64,000 nt of DNA from Sphingobium sp. CR2-8 (lineage in GTDB: Bacteria > Pseudomonadota > Alphaproteobacteria > Sphingomonadales > Sphingomonadaceae), in the NCBI RefSeq assembly GCF_035818615.1, contig NZ_JAYKZY010000002.1:1676501-1740500 (forward strand), written 5' to 3'. The notes under the pieces are model-generated. The model was not told the DNA's origin. It saw only the letters and a list, made by a program, of their open reading frames with translations, and did no database searches. A program made the position numbers and the translations under genes. Below are positions 28,308 to 37,250 of this stretch, in pieces. The first letter of the stretch is position 1, and each line of letters opens with the position of its first letter.

Positions 28308-29540
28308 TTAGAACGCCAGCGGCGCGTCCAGTTCCTTCACCTGCCAGGGCAGGCCGTGCTTGTTCAGCATGTCCATGAACGGATCGGGATCGAACTGTTC
28401 GATGTTGAACACGCCGCCGCCTTCGCCTTCTGGGGCCTTCCACGCGCCGGTCAGCATCATGGCCGCGCCGATCATCGCGGGGACGCCGGTGGTGTAGCTG
28501 ACGGCCTGATTGCCGGTTTCGGCATAGGCATCCTCATGGTCGCAGACCTGATAGACATAGACGGTCTTTTCCTGACCATCCTTCTGGCCGGTGGCGATGT
28601 CGCCGATATTGGTCTTGCCCTTGGTGGTGGAACCCAGGCTCGACGGTTCAGGCAGCACGGCTTTGAGGAACTGGAGCGGAATGATTTCCTGCCCATTGTA
28701 AATGACCGGATCGATCCGGGTCATGCCGACATTCTGGAGCACTTCGAGATGCTTGAGATAGGCGTCGCCGAACGTCATCCAGAAGCGGATACGCTTGATT
28801 TCGGGGTAGAATTTAGCGAGGCTTTCCAGTTCCTCATGATACATGAGGTACATGTTCTTCGGCCCCACCTGATCGAAGTCGAACTGCTGCTTGTGGCTGA
28901 GCGCCGGGCCTTCGACCCATTCGCCATTGGCCCAGTGACGCGACGGGGCGGTCACTTCGCGGATGTTGATTTCCGGGTTGAAGTTGGTGGCGAAATGTTG
29001 GCCATGGTCGCCGCCATTGCAGTCGAGAATGTCGAGCGTGTCGATGGTGTCGAGCAGATGCTTCTTGATATAGCTGGCAAAGACGCTGGTGACGCCGGGG
29101 TCGAAACCAGAACCCAGCAACGCCATGATGCCCGCTTCCTTGAACCGTTCCTGATAGGCCCATTGCCAGCTATATTCGAACTTGGGCGTGTCGCGAGGTT
29201 CGTAATTGGCGGTGTCGAGATAGTCCGTCTTCGTAGCGAGGCAGGCGTCCATGATCGCCAGATCCTGATAGGGCAGGGCCAGGTTCACGACCAGTTTGGG
29301 CTGGACCTTTTCGATCAGCGCAATCGTCTCTGCGACATTGTCAGCATCGACCTGCGCCACGTCGATGGTCACACCGGTGCGCGCCTTTACCAATTCGGCG
29401 ACCTTTTCGCAGCTGACGATCCGGCGGCTGGCGAGCGTGATATGGCTGAAAATATCGGGGTTCATCGCCATCTTGTGGACCGCGACAGACCCGACGCCGC
29501 CTGCGCCGATGACCAGAACCTTGCTCAATTGCTTCTCCAT
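28308..29540 (-). CDS. Carboxynorspermidine/carboxyspermidine dehydrogenase (saccharopine dehydrogenase family)
   Basis: Condenses aspartate semialdehyde with putrescine (or diaminopropane) and reduces the imine with NADPH to carboxyspermidine (or carboxynorspermidine). The 410-residue product opens with the Rossmann motif KVLVIGAGGVGSVAVHKM and has LLGSGFDPGVTSVFASY and CNGGDHGQ, typical of this subfamily. Alone it might be taken for saccharopine dehydrogenase, but nspC 134 bases downstream fixes the role. It is the first gene of the spermidine cluster. Confidence 0.9.
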   Translation of the reverse strand: MEKQLSKVLVIGAGGVGSVAVHKMAMNPDIFSHITLASRRIVSCEKVAELVKARTGVTIDVAQVDADNVAETIALIEKVQPKLVVNLALPYQDLAIMDACLATKTDYLDTANYEPRDTPKFEYSWQWAYQERFKEAGIMALLGSGFDPGVTSVFASYIKKHLLDTIDTLDILDCNGGDHGQHFATNFNPEINIREVTAPSRHWANGEWVEGPALSHKQQFDFDQVGPKNMYLMYHEELESLAKFYPEIKRIRFWMTFGDAYLKHLEVLQNVGMTRIDPVIYNGQEIIPLQFLKAVLPEPSSLGSTTKGKTNIGDIATGQKDGQEKTVYVYQVCDHEDAYAETGNQAVSYTTGVPAMIGAAMMLTGAWKAPEGEGGGVFNIEQFDPDPFMDMLNKHGLPWQVKELDAPLAF

Positions 29541-29609
29541 ATCCGTGCCGCGCCTGACGCGCGAAAGCGCCCATATAGGGACGTCGCGTGACAGAGCAAA
29601 GTCACAGTG

Positions 29610-29957
29610 TCAGAAGCCGGCCCCGTCCACTTTCTGTATGGCTAACCCGTCGATATCGATCGACGGCACGCAGCGCAGGTTGATGGCGCGCATTTCTCCA
29701 TCGGGTGACTTGCCAAGCGCGAAGGCTTGGGCGCCGCAGATGCTGCAGAATTGATGCGTGATCGCATGTTTGTAGAAGAGGTAATCGGTGAGATGGTCTT
29801 CGCCGCTTTCAATCGTAAATTGATCCGCGGCGACAAAGGTCAGCACGAGGCCCTTGCGGCTGCAGTGGGAGCAGTTGCAGGTCATCCCTTCAGTCGGCGG
29901 TTCGGCTGAGACGCTGAACGTCACTGCGCCGCAATGGCAGCTTCCTTCATAGGCCAT
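29610..29957 (-). CDS. GFA-family zinc protein
   Basis: A 115-residue member of the glutathione-dependent formaldehyde-activating enzyme / CENP-V family. Three zinc-binding cysteine pairs are visible: CHCGAVTF near residue 7, CNCSHCSRKG near 27 and CSICGAQAFALG near 71. Few members have a proven activity and many do not act on formaldehyde, so I assign only the fold. It lies 28 bases upstream of nothing essential on its strand; transcription may continue from the DNA ligase gene. Confidence 0.85.
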   Translation of the reverse strand: MAYEGSCHCGAVTFSVSAEPPTEGMTCNCSHCSRKGLVLTFVAADQFTIESGEDHLTDYLFYKHAITHQFCSICGAQAFALGKSPDGEMRAINLRCVPSIDIDGLAIQKVDGAGF

Positions 29958-29985
29958 GGCATGATCTCCTCCCGACCATGCTGCC

Positions 29986-31584
29986 CTAGGCTATCAGCTT
30001 CTTCAAGCCCTCGACCGTGTCCGCTTCCGCCGCAGGCTTGTCCTTGCGGATGCGCGCGATGCGGGGGAAGCGCATGGCGAGGCCGGATTTGTGGCGCTTG
30101 CTGTCGTGGATGGAATCGAACGCGACTTCCAGCACCAGCGTCTTTTCCACTTCGCGGACGGGGCCGAAACGATTGAGCGTGTTACCCCGGACGAAGCGGT
30201 CGAGCCATTTCAGTTCCTCGTCCGTGAAGCCGCTATAGGCTTTGCCCACCGGCAGCAGTTCGCCGTCTTCCGTCCAGCAACCGAACGTATAGTCGGAATA
30301 GAAGGAGGAGCGTTTCCCATGGCCGCGCTGGGCGTACATCATGACGCAGTCGGCGGTCAGCGGGTCGCGCTTCCATTTGTACCAGAGTGCCGCCTTGCGT
30401 CCGGCGACATAGGGGCTGTCGCGACGCTTGAGCATGACGCCTTCGATCGCGGCATCGCGCGCACCGGCGCGGATATCGGCCAAGGCGTCGAAGTCGGGGG
30501 CATCTATAAGCGCGGACAGGTCGAACCGATCCGACGGCAGCTGCGCCGTATAGGATTCGAGGCGGGCGCGGCGATCGGTCCAGGGCTGGGCGCGCAGATC
30601 GTCGTCGCCTTCGATCAACAGATCGTAGAGGCGGACGAAGGCGGGATAGTCGGCCATCATCTTGACGCTGACCGCCTTGCGGCCGAGACGCTGTTGCAGG
30701 GCATTGAAGCTGGCGGCGGCTCCACCATGTTCCGCCGCGCCCTGCACCTCGCCCTTTACCAGCAATTCGCCGTCCAGCACGGCGTGGCCGGTAAAGGCCT
30801 GCGCGATTTCCGGGAAGCTGCCACTGATATCGTCGCCCGCGCGGCTGTAGAGGCGGGTTTCGCTGCCTGTGCCGACGATCTGGATACGGATGCCGTCCCA
30901 TTTCCATTCGGCGGCATAGTCGGTCAGGTCCACGCTATCCGCCTCCAGCGGGTGGGCGAGCATGAAGGGACGGAAATAGGGCGTGCCTTCCGGATCGGGG
31001 CGACCCGATCGACCCTCCGCCCAATCGAACAGCGCGGTATAAGGTGGCGCGAGGGCGTGCCAGACCTGCTCGACATCATCGACGTCCAGGCCGAAGGCGA
31101 GCGCGAAGCCGGTCTTGGCAAGGCGCGCGGAGATGCCGACGCGCAGGCCGCCGGTGGCGAGTTTCAGAAGCGCGAAACGGCCGGACGAATCGAGATGGTC
31201 CATCATCTGCGCCAGGGCATCGGGCGCGGCGGCCCGGCTGACACCATGGAGGCGGTCAATCACGGCCGAAAGGCTGAGCGAGCCGTCGTCCAGTTCGGCG
31301 GGTTGATCTTCGCGCTTGGGCCAGAGCAGGGCCACGGTTTCGGCGAGATCGCCGACATAGTCGCGGCTCATCTCGTAGAGGATCGGATCGGTGCGCGCGC
31401 GGATCATCTCGCCGATGGCAGAGGATTTGACGGCCTTCAGATCCAGATTGCCGGTCAGCGCGGCGAGTGCCCAGCCTCGGTCGGGGTCCGGCGCTTCGCG
31501 CATATAGGCGGCGATCAGGTCCAGCTTGCCGTTGCGGGAGCGGGTATAGACCAGGCCGTCGAGGAGTTGGGAGAATTGCCTCAT
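29986..31584 (-). CDS. ATP-dependent DNA ligase, PP_1105-type
   Basis: A 532-residue ATP-dependent ligase separate from the NAD-dependent replicative LigA. The nucleotidyl lysine is K228 in EWKWDGIRIQ (motif I); VLDGELLVKG and EGVMLKRRDSPYVAGRK give motifs III and IV, and WYKWKRDP motif V. An N-terminal helical DNA-binding domain fills 1-200. I chose ATG 31584; the longer frame to 31689 translates the repeat lying upstream. It is next to the ligase-associated exonuclease; the helicase and phosphoesterase often found with them are not here. Confidence 0.92.
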   Translation of the reverse strand: MRQFSQLLDGLVYTRSRNGKLDLIAAYMREAPDPDRGWALAALTGNLDLKAVKSSAIGEMIRARTDPILYEMSRDYVGDLAETVALLWPKREDQPAELDDGSLSLSAVIDRLHGVSRAAAPDALAQMMDHLDSSGRFALLKLATGGLRVGISARLAKTGFALAFGLDVDDVEQVWHALAPPYTALFDWAEGRSGRPDPEGTPYFRPFMLAHPLEADSVDLTDYAAEWKWDGIRIQIVGTGSETRLYSRAGDDISGSFPEIAQAFTGHAVLDGELLVKGEVQGAAEHGGAAASFNALQQRLGRKAVSVKMMADYPAFVRLYDLLIEGDDDLRAQPWTDRRARLESYTAQLPSDRFDLSALIDAPDFDALADIRAGARDAAIEGVMLKRRDSPYVAGRKAALWYKWKRDPLTADCVMMYAQRGHGKRSSFYSDYTFGCWTEDGELLPVGKAYSGFTDEELKWLDRFVRGNTLNRFGPVREVEKTLVLEVAFDSIHDSKRHKSGLAMRFPRIARIRKDKPAAEADTVEGLKKLIA

Positions 31585-31594
31585 GCGATCCGTC

Positions 31595-31658
31595 CCGTTC
31601 GGTTCGCGCGTGTCGAAAACCCGCGCATAGTGGTTCTCGACAAGCTCGAACCGAACGG
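31595..31658. repeat. Palindromic dispersed repeat, variant A, between ligase and exonuclease genes
   Basis: Arms CCGTTCGGTTCG...TGTCGA and TCGACAAGCTCGAACCGAACGG face each other. The edge nearer the ligase (GAACGGGACGGA on the minus strand) is also its likely ribosome-binding site. Confidence 0.8.
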
Positions 31659-31678
31659 ATGTGGGGTGCGAAATCTTT

Positions 31679-32671
31679 TCATCCCTCATCCTCGTCTTCG
31701 CGGCCGACCAGGGCCAGGGCGCGGGCGCGAATCTGGTGGGTCATGCACCAATGGAGCAGCGCTTCCTCGCGGCCATGGGTGATCCAGGTTTCGGTCGGCG
31801 CGACTTCGCGGATCGTGTCGGTCAGTTCGTCCCAGTCGGCATGGTCGGATATGACCAGCGGCAATTCGACATTCTTCTGCCGGGCGCGCTGGCGCACGCG
31901 CATCCAGCCGGAGGCCATGGCGGTGATCGGATCGGGCAGGCGGCGGCTCCAGCGGTCGTTGAGCGCGGACGGCGGCGCTATCACTATGTGGCCGCGCATT
32001 TCCTTGGCCGCAACGCCGGTCGCTGGGCGCAGTTCGCCCATGTCGACGCCGAATTCCTGGTAGAGGGCGCACATCCGCTCCATCGCGCCATGGATGTAAA
32101 TGGGATCATGATGGCCCCGGGCGCGCAATTCGCAGATGACCCGCTGCGCCTTGCCCAACGCATAGGCGCCGACCAGCACGCAGCGATCGGGGTTGGCGTG
32201 GAGCGCGACGAGCAGCCGGTCCATCTCGCTGCCGGTGTCGGGATGGCGGAAGACGGGGAGGCCGAAGGTCGCTTCGGTTACGAAGATATCGCAAGGCACG
32301 GGCTGGAAAGGCAGGCAGGTCGGGTCGGGACGCCGCTTGTAATCCCCGGTCACGACCACGCGCTCCCCAGCATGATCGAGGATGATCTGCGCCGATCCCA
32401 GCACATGACCGGCAGGCACGTAGCGGATGGTGACGCCGCCCATCCGCACCTCGTCGCCATAGTCGACGGCTGTGCCGCTGGCCGTGCCATAGCGCAGCGC
32501 CATGATCGCCAGCGTTTCGCGCGTCGCCCAGACATGGCCGTGCCCGCCGCGCGCGTGATCGGCATGGCCATGGGTCACCAGCGCCCGTTCCTGCGGCAGC
32601 GACGGATCGATCCAGGCATCGGCGGGGCGGACATAGATGCCGGTGGGGTGTGGTTCGATCCAATGGGTCAT
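31679..32671 (-). CDS. Ligase-associated DNA exonuclease, metallo-beta-lactamase fold
   Basis: A 330-residue nuclease of the metallo-beta-lactamase/beta-CASP superfamily, the class found with PP_1105-type ligases in a bacterial DNA repair cluster. The metal motif HGHADH is at 34-39 (H34, H36, D38, H39), with AGHVLGSAQI and VVTGDYKRRPDP further on, and ISDHADWDEL with the C-terminal histidines. It is transcribed toward the ligase gene, separated from it by a repeat. Role in repair is inferred from the family. Confidence 0.9.
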   Translation of the reverse strand: MTHWIEPHPTGIYVRPADAWIDPSLPQERALVTHGHADHARGGHGHVWATRETLAIMALRYGTASGTAVDYGDEVRMGGVTIRYVPAGHVLGSAQIILDHAGERVVVTGDYKRRPDPTCLPFQPVPCDIFVTEATFGLPVFRHPDTGSEMDRLLVALHANPDRCVLVGAYALGKAQRVICELRARGHHDPIYIHGAMERMCALYQEFGVDMGELRPATGVAAKEMRGHIVIAPPSALNDRWSRRLPDPITAMASGWMRVRQRARQKNVELPLVISDHADWDELTDTIREVAPTETWITHGREEALLHWCMTHQIRARALALVGREDEDEG

Positions 32672-32713
32672 AGGTGCAGAAGATGGGATGGGCCGTCCGG
32701 GTTCCGCAAGGGC

Positions 32714-32742
32714 GAGTCATCGCGGCGTCATGCCCGCGTCAT
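32714..32742 (+). promoter_or_regulatory. Pho-box-like triple direct repeat upstream of btaA
   Basis: GAGTCAT, GCGTCAT and GCGTCAT begin at 32714, 32725 and 32736, an exact 11-base period with 4-base spacers. The PhoB consensus is CTGTCAT repeated with the same spacing; each unit matches at xxGTCAT. It is 60 bases before the btaA start and a CCTAAT follows at 32762. Betaine lipid genes are known to be phosphate-controlled in other Alphaproteobacteria. Confidence 0.65.
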
Positions 32743-32802
32743 GCAGCCGACACGCCACTGCCCTAATGGCGCGATGACCACCCGGCAGCGAGGAGTGCGG
32801 AC

Positions 32803-34035
32803 ATGACAGCGACGGCGCATGACAAAGTCACCAACGCGGTGCATCGGCACCGGCATCTGTCCAAACAGGGGCTGTTGGAGCGGGCCTTCACCTTCGCCTT
32901 TCGCGGCCTGGTCTATGCCCAGATATGGGAAGACCCGGCGGTGGACATGGAAGCGCTGGCGATCACGTCCGACTGTCATGTGGTGACGATCGCATCGGGC
33001 GGCTGCAACGTCCTGTCCTATCTGACGGCCGATCCGGCAAAGATTACGGCGGTCGACCTCAACACCGCGCATATCGCGCTCAACCGGCTGAAGCTGGCGG
33101 CAGCGCGGACACTGCCCGACCATGCGGCCTTTCACCGCTTCTTTGCCCAAGCGGACGACAAGCGGAATATCGCGGCCTATCGCAGCATCGTCGCGCCGCA
33201 TCTGGACGAGGCGACGCGGCGTTATTGGGAGGGGCGCGACCTGATCGGGCGGCGGCGCATCGGGGGCTTCGCGCGAGGCATCTACAAGCATGGGCTGCTC
33301 GGTCGCTTCATCGGTGCGGCGCATCTGCTGGCGCGGCTGCATGGCGTGAATCCCAAGCGGATGCTGGACGCGCAAAGCCGCGAGGAACAACGCGAGATTT
33401 TCGAGCGGGAACTTGCGCCGATCTTCGACAAGGGGTTCGTGCGCTGGCTGACCAGCCAGCCCGCCTCGCTGTTCGGCCTGGGCATTCCGCCCGCCCAGTT
33501 CGAGGCGCTGGCGGGTGACGAGCGGATGGACAGTGTGCTCAAGGCGCGGCTGGAAAAGCTGGCCTGCGACTTCGACCTGAAAGACAATTATTTCGCGGTG
33601 CAGGCGTTCGGACGCGGCTATGCAGCCGGAGACGGCCAGATCGAAGGGCCGTTGCCGCCTTATCTGCAGGCGGCGAACCATGACGCAGTGCGCGCGCGGG
33701 CCGATCGTGTGGATGTACGGCATGTCAATTTCACCGACTTTCTCGCTGCCCAGGGGGATGCGTCGTGCGACCGCTATGTCCTGCTCGATGCGCAGGACTG
33801 GATGGACGACGATCAGTTGAACGCGCTGTGGGCACAGATTACGCGGACGGCGAAGCCGGGCGCGCGGGTGCTGTTCCGCACGGCGGGCGAACCGAGCATC
33901 TTGCCGGGCCGCATCGCCGACGCCGTGCTGGATCGCTGGGACTATCGGGCGGAGGCGTCGCTGGATTATACGGCGCGCGATCGGTCGGCCATCTATGGCG
34001 GCGTCCACCTCTATGTGTTGAGGGATCGGCCGTGA
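32803..34035 (+). CDS. btaA: S-adenosylmethionine:diacylglycerol 3-amino-3-carboxypropyltransferase BtaA
   Basis: Transfers the aminocarboxypropyl group of SAM to diacylglycerol, forming diacylglyceryl homoserine, the first step to the phosphorus-free membrane lipid DGTS. The 410-residue DUF3419 protein has NAVHRHRHLSKQGLLERAF and GLVYAQIWEDPAVD near the N-terminus, typical of BtaA, a SAM site VVTIASGGCNVLSYL and DLNTAHIALNRLKL. It is followed by btaB with a 4-base overlap, which confirms the pathway. Confidence 0.92.
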   Translation: MTATAHDKVTNAVHRHRHLSKQGLLERAFTFAFRGLVYAQIWEDPAVDMEALAITSDCHVVTIASGGCNVLSYLTADPAKITAVDLNTAHIALNRLKLAAARTLPDHAAFHRFFAQADDKRNIAAYRSIVAPHLDEATRRYWEGRDLIGRRRIGGFARGIYKHGLLGRFIGAAHLLARLHGVNPKRMLDAQSREEQREIFERELAPIFDKGFVRWLTSQPASLFGLGIPPAQFEALAGDERMDSVLKARLEKLACDFDLKDNYFAVQAFGRGYAAGDGQIEGPLPPYLQAANHDAVRARADRVDVRHVNFTDFLAAQGDASCDRYVLLDAQDWMDDDQLNALWAQITRTAKPGARVLFRTAGEPSILPGRIADAVLDRWDYRAEASLDYTARDRSAIYGGVHLYVLRDRP

Positions 34036-34676
34036 GCGGCCATCGCCAGTTGATGGATGGGGTCTATCGCTATCAACGGCATATCTATGACCTGACCCGC
34101 AAATATTATCTACTGGGTCGCGACGGGCTAATCGCAGACCTCGATCCGCCGGTCGGCGGCGGGGTTCTGGAGATCGGTTGCGGCACTGGGCGCAACCTGA
34201 TCGCGGTCGGGAAGGTCTGGCCCAAGGCGCGGCTCTATGGCGTCGATATCAGCGAGGCGATGCTGGAGACGGCCTGGGCGTCGGTGGCCAAGGTGGGGCT
34301 GGGTGATCGGGTGACGCTGGTGCAAGGGGATGCCTGCGGGTTCGACGCCGGAGCGCTGTTCGGGCGTGAGCGGTTCGAGCGGGTGTTCATCAGCTACGCC
34401 CTGTCGATGATCCCGGAATGGGAAATGGCGCTGGCGCAGGCGGCGCGCTGCGTGGCGCCGGGCGGCAAGCTGGAGATTGTGGACTTTGGCCAGCAGGATC
34501 GGCTGCCATCGTTGTGGAAGCGGGCGCTGTTCGGATGGCTCGGTCGCTTCCACGTGTCGCCGCGCCGGGAGTTGGCGACGGCGATCGCGCGGCTGGCGCA
34601 GGACACCGGCGGCTTTTCGCATAGTCGGACGCTATATCGGGGCTATGCGGTGCGGGGTGGGTTGATCCGGGTTTGA
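34032..34676 (+). CDS. btaB: Diacylglyceryl homoserine N-methyltransferase BtaB
   Basis: Methylates diacylglyceryl homoserine three times to the betaine lipid DGTS. The 214-residue product, from the GTG at 34032 that overlaps the btaA stop, is a class I methyltransferase with GVLEIGCGTGRN (about 44-55), YGVDISEAML and the family start MDGVYRYQRHIYDLTRKYYL. An ATG at 34053 is an alternative start. A longer open frame upstream lies inside btaA and is not used. Confidence 0.92.
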   Translation: MSGHRQLMDGVYRYQRHIYDLTRKYYLLGRDGLIADLDPPVGGGVLEIGCGTGRNLIAVGKVWPKARLYGVDISEAMLETAWASVAKVGLGDRVTLVQGDACGFDAGALFGRERFERVFISYALSMIPEWEMALAQAARCVAPGGKLEIVDFGQQDRLPSLWKRALFGWLGRFHVSPRRELATAIARLAQDTGGFSHSRTLYRGYAVRGGLIRV

Positions 34677-34861
34677 AAAAGGCGATGTGTTGGGACGTTG
34701 CCTCTTAACTTCACACATTTCCCATAGATTCTGAAATTTCAAAACGAATGTGGGAAATTTTATGACGCTGTGGCGCCGAAGCTGACGATGGGAAAGAGCG
34801 TCTATAACCTAGTGCGACACACGACCGTAGGACAGCGCTGCGTATCCCTCACCCAATCATT

Positions 34862-36088
34862 CTACGCCGCCTGCCGCGCCGTCTTTTCGAGTTCCAACCG
34901 ATCCCAGATTTCCGCCAACGCCGACACCAAGTCGCGCATCATCTCTTCGTTATGGGCGGGGCCGGGGGTGAAGCGCAGGCGTTCGGTGCCGCGGGGGACG
35001 GTCGGATAGTTGATCGGCTGCACATAGGCGCCATATTCGGCGAGCAATATGTCGCTGATCCGCTTGGCCTTGACCGGGTCGCCGACCATCAGCGGAACGA
35101 TGTGCGTGACCGACGGCATGACCGGCAGGCCTGCTTCGGCCATCAGCGCCTTGAGCTTGGCGGCGGAGGCCTGCTGGCCTTCGCGTTCCTCGCTGGAGCC
35201 TTTGAGGTGCCGGACGCTGGCCAAAACGCCCGCAACCAGCACCGGCGACAGCGAGGTGGTGAAGATGAAGCCGGGCGCATAGCTGCGGATCACGTCGACG
35301 ATCATCTGGTCGGCCGCGATATAGCCGCCCATCACGCCGAACGCCTTGCCCAGCGTGCCTTCAATGATGGTCAGGCGGCCCGCAACATCGTCGCGTTCCG
35401 AAATGCCGCCGCCCCGCGCGCCATACATGCCCACGGCATGCACTTCGTCCAGATAGGTGAGCGCGTTATATTCGTCCGCCAGGTCGCAAATGTCCGCGAT
35501 CGGCGCGACGTCGCCGTCCATCGAATAGACGCTTTCGAAGGCGATCAGCTTGGGTGCTTCGGGATCTTCGGCAGCGAGCAGTTCGCGCAGGTGATCGACG
35601 TCGTTATGACGGAAGACACGCTTTTCGCAGCCCGAATTGCGGATGCCCGCAATCATGGAGGCGTGGTTCAGCTCGTCGGAAAAGACGATGCAGCCGGGCA
35701 GCAGCTTGGCAAGGGTGGACAGCGTCGCTTCGTTCGAGACATAGCCCGAGGTGAAGAGCAGGGCCGCTTCCTTGCCATGCAGGTCGGCCAGTTCGCCTTC
35801 CAGATCTATATGATAATGGGTGTTGCCACCGATATTGCGCGTGCCGCCGGAGCCTGCGCCGACATCGTGCAGCGCCTCTTCCATCGCGGCGACGACCTTG
35901 GGATGCTGACCCATGGCGAGATAGTCGTTGGAGCACCAGACGGTGATGGGCTTCGGCCCGTTATGGCCGTGAAAGCAGCGGGCATTGGGATAGGAGCCGC
36001 GATTGCGCAGGATATCGATGAACACGCGATAGCGGCCTTCTTCGTGAAGCCGGTCGATCGCCTGCGAAAAGATGTGCTTGTAGTTCAC
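34862..36088 (-). CDS. hemA: 5-aminolevulinate synthase
   Basis: Condenses glycine with succinyl-CoA to 5-aminolevulinate, the alphaproteobacterial (C4) entry to heme. The 408-residue PLP enzyme has [11 protein letters not shown] (79-89), [12 protein letters not shown] (212-223) and the PLP lysine K248 in EGTLGKAFG. The start is GTG at 36088 behind GGAAGAAG. Its substrate succinyl-CoA also comes from the methylmalonyl pathway at 53-61 kb. Upstream, 36089-36266 holds no other gene. Confidence 0.95.
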   Translation of the reverse strand: MNYKHIFSQAIDRLHEEGRYRVFIDILRNRGSYPNARCFHGHNGPKPITVWCSNDYLAMGQHPKVVAAMEEALHDVGAGSGGTRNIGGNTHYHIDLEGELADLHGKEAALLFTSGYVSNEATLSTLAKLLPGCIVFSDELNHASMIAGIRNSGCEKRVFRHNDVDHLRELLAAEDPEAPKLIAFESVYSMDGDVAPIADICDLADEYNALTYLDEVHAVGMYGARGGGISERDDVAGRLTIIEGTLGKAFGVMGGYIAADQMIVDVIRSYAPGFIFTTSLSPVLVAGVLASVRHLKGSSEEREGQQASAAKLKALMAEAGLPVMPSVTHIVPLMVGDPVKAKRISDILLAEYGAYVQPINYPTVPRGTERLRFTPGPAHNEEMMRDLVSALAEIWDRLELEKTARQAA

Positions 36089-36266
36089 TAGGCTTCTTCC
36101 CGTTTCCGTCGCGCGCTTATTCTCTATCGCTGCGCCATCCTCTTGCCCGAAGCCGCGTTTAACCGCGCAGCCGCGCCATTACCAGCGATAACCGTTCGCA
36201 ACGCCGGGGAGAAACGCCTATCACTCTGATCGATCGCATTGACCATTGGACAAATGGCCTACCCCT

Positions 36267-37070
36267 TCACAGCCCAACAATCTCTTGCAGGCCATAGTCG
36301 GCTAAGGCCGGACGCAGCGCCTCTACCTTCGCATCGACGCGGGTGAATATGGCAAGGCCGGGCGATGGCGCGTCGGGCCAGGCCTGCCCTTCCGTCAGAT
36401 ATTGGATACGGCGCGCGATCCCCTCTCCGCCATGGACGAAGCCCATCGGACGCGGCGCGACGGCCGCCAGTTCTTGCTCCACCAAGGGGAAATGGGTGCA
36501 GGCGAGGACGACCATGTCCATGGCGTCGCCCCCCGGCTGATCGAGCAGGCCAGCTAGCGCGCTGCGGGCGATGGCGGGATCGAGCGGATCGCCGCGCAGC
36601 TTGGCCTCGGCCAGCTGAACCAGCGCGGCAGACCCGTGGCGCAGCACGGTGCAGTCCGCGCCATGTTCGGCCGCGAGGCGGTCGACATAGGGCTGGCGCA
36701 CCGTGGCGTCGGTGCCAAGGACGCCGAAGACCCGGCTTTTGGAGAGGAGGGCGGCGGGCTTGATCGCCGGGACGGTGCCGACTACCGGGATGTCGAGCGC
36801 CGTGCGCACCGCTGCAAGCGCGATGGTCGAGGCGGTGTTGCAGGCGATGACGGCTAGGCGCGGGCGATAGCGTTCGACCAGGCGGCCCAGCAGCGCGGGG
36901 ACACGTGCGGCGATTTCCGCCTCGCTCTTCGTGCCATAGGGAAAGCCAGCGCTGTCGGCGGCATAGACGACTGGCGCTGTGGGCAAAGCGGCCCGCGCAG
37001 GGGCGAGTATGGAAAGGCCCCCGACGCCGGAATCGAAGAAGAGGATGGGAGCATCGGGCGCGACCTTCAT
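36267..37070 (-). CDS. murI: Glutamate racemase
   Basis: Makes D-glutamate for peptidoglycan. The 267-residue protein has FFDSGVGGLSIL near the N-terminus, the two catalytic cysteines in VIACNTAST and VLACTHFPLVE, and GTVPAIKPA. I chose ATG 37070, which gives the usual length; an in-frame start at 37115 adds 15 residues not seen in the family. It is divergent from plsY. Confidence 0.93.
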   Translation of the reverse strand: MKVAPDAPILFFDSGVGGLSILAPARAALPTAPVVYAADSAGFPYGTKSEAEIAARVPALLGRLVERYRPRLAVIACNTASTIALAAVRTALDIPVVGTVPAIKPAALLSKSRVFGVLGTDATVRQPYVDRLAAEHGADCTVLRHGSAALVQLAEAKLRGDPLDPAIARSALAGLLDQPGGDAMDMVVLACTHFPLVEQELAAVAPRPMGFVHGGEGIARRIQYLTEGQAWPDAPSPGLAIFTRVDAKVEALRPALADYGLQEIVGL

Positions 37071-37250
37071 GGCAGCTGTGTCGCGGCATGGCGGGACGCT
37101 GTCAACGGGGAGCATCGTGAAACGGGACGCGGCAGCGGGCGGAAAGACGGTCGGCGCTGTGGTGCGGGGTCGCTAAGAAAGGGCGACGGCGGGTCTTGCC
37201 CTTGACGACTGTCACTCTATGGTCGCGCACACCCCTTATCGGCGAATAAT

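Noticed and set aside
34677..34861. A gene in the AT-richer gap between btaB and hemA
   Set aside because: No frame has coding character; only a TTTCCCA/TGGGAAA inverted repeat near 34720-34760 is visible.
36089..36266. FNR-type site upstream of hemA
   Set aside because: TGATC and ATTGA half-sites are present but do not have the TTGAT-N4-ATCAA spacing.
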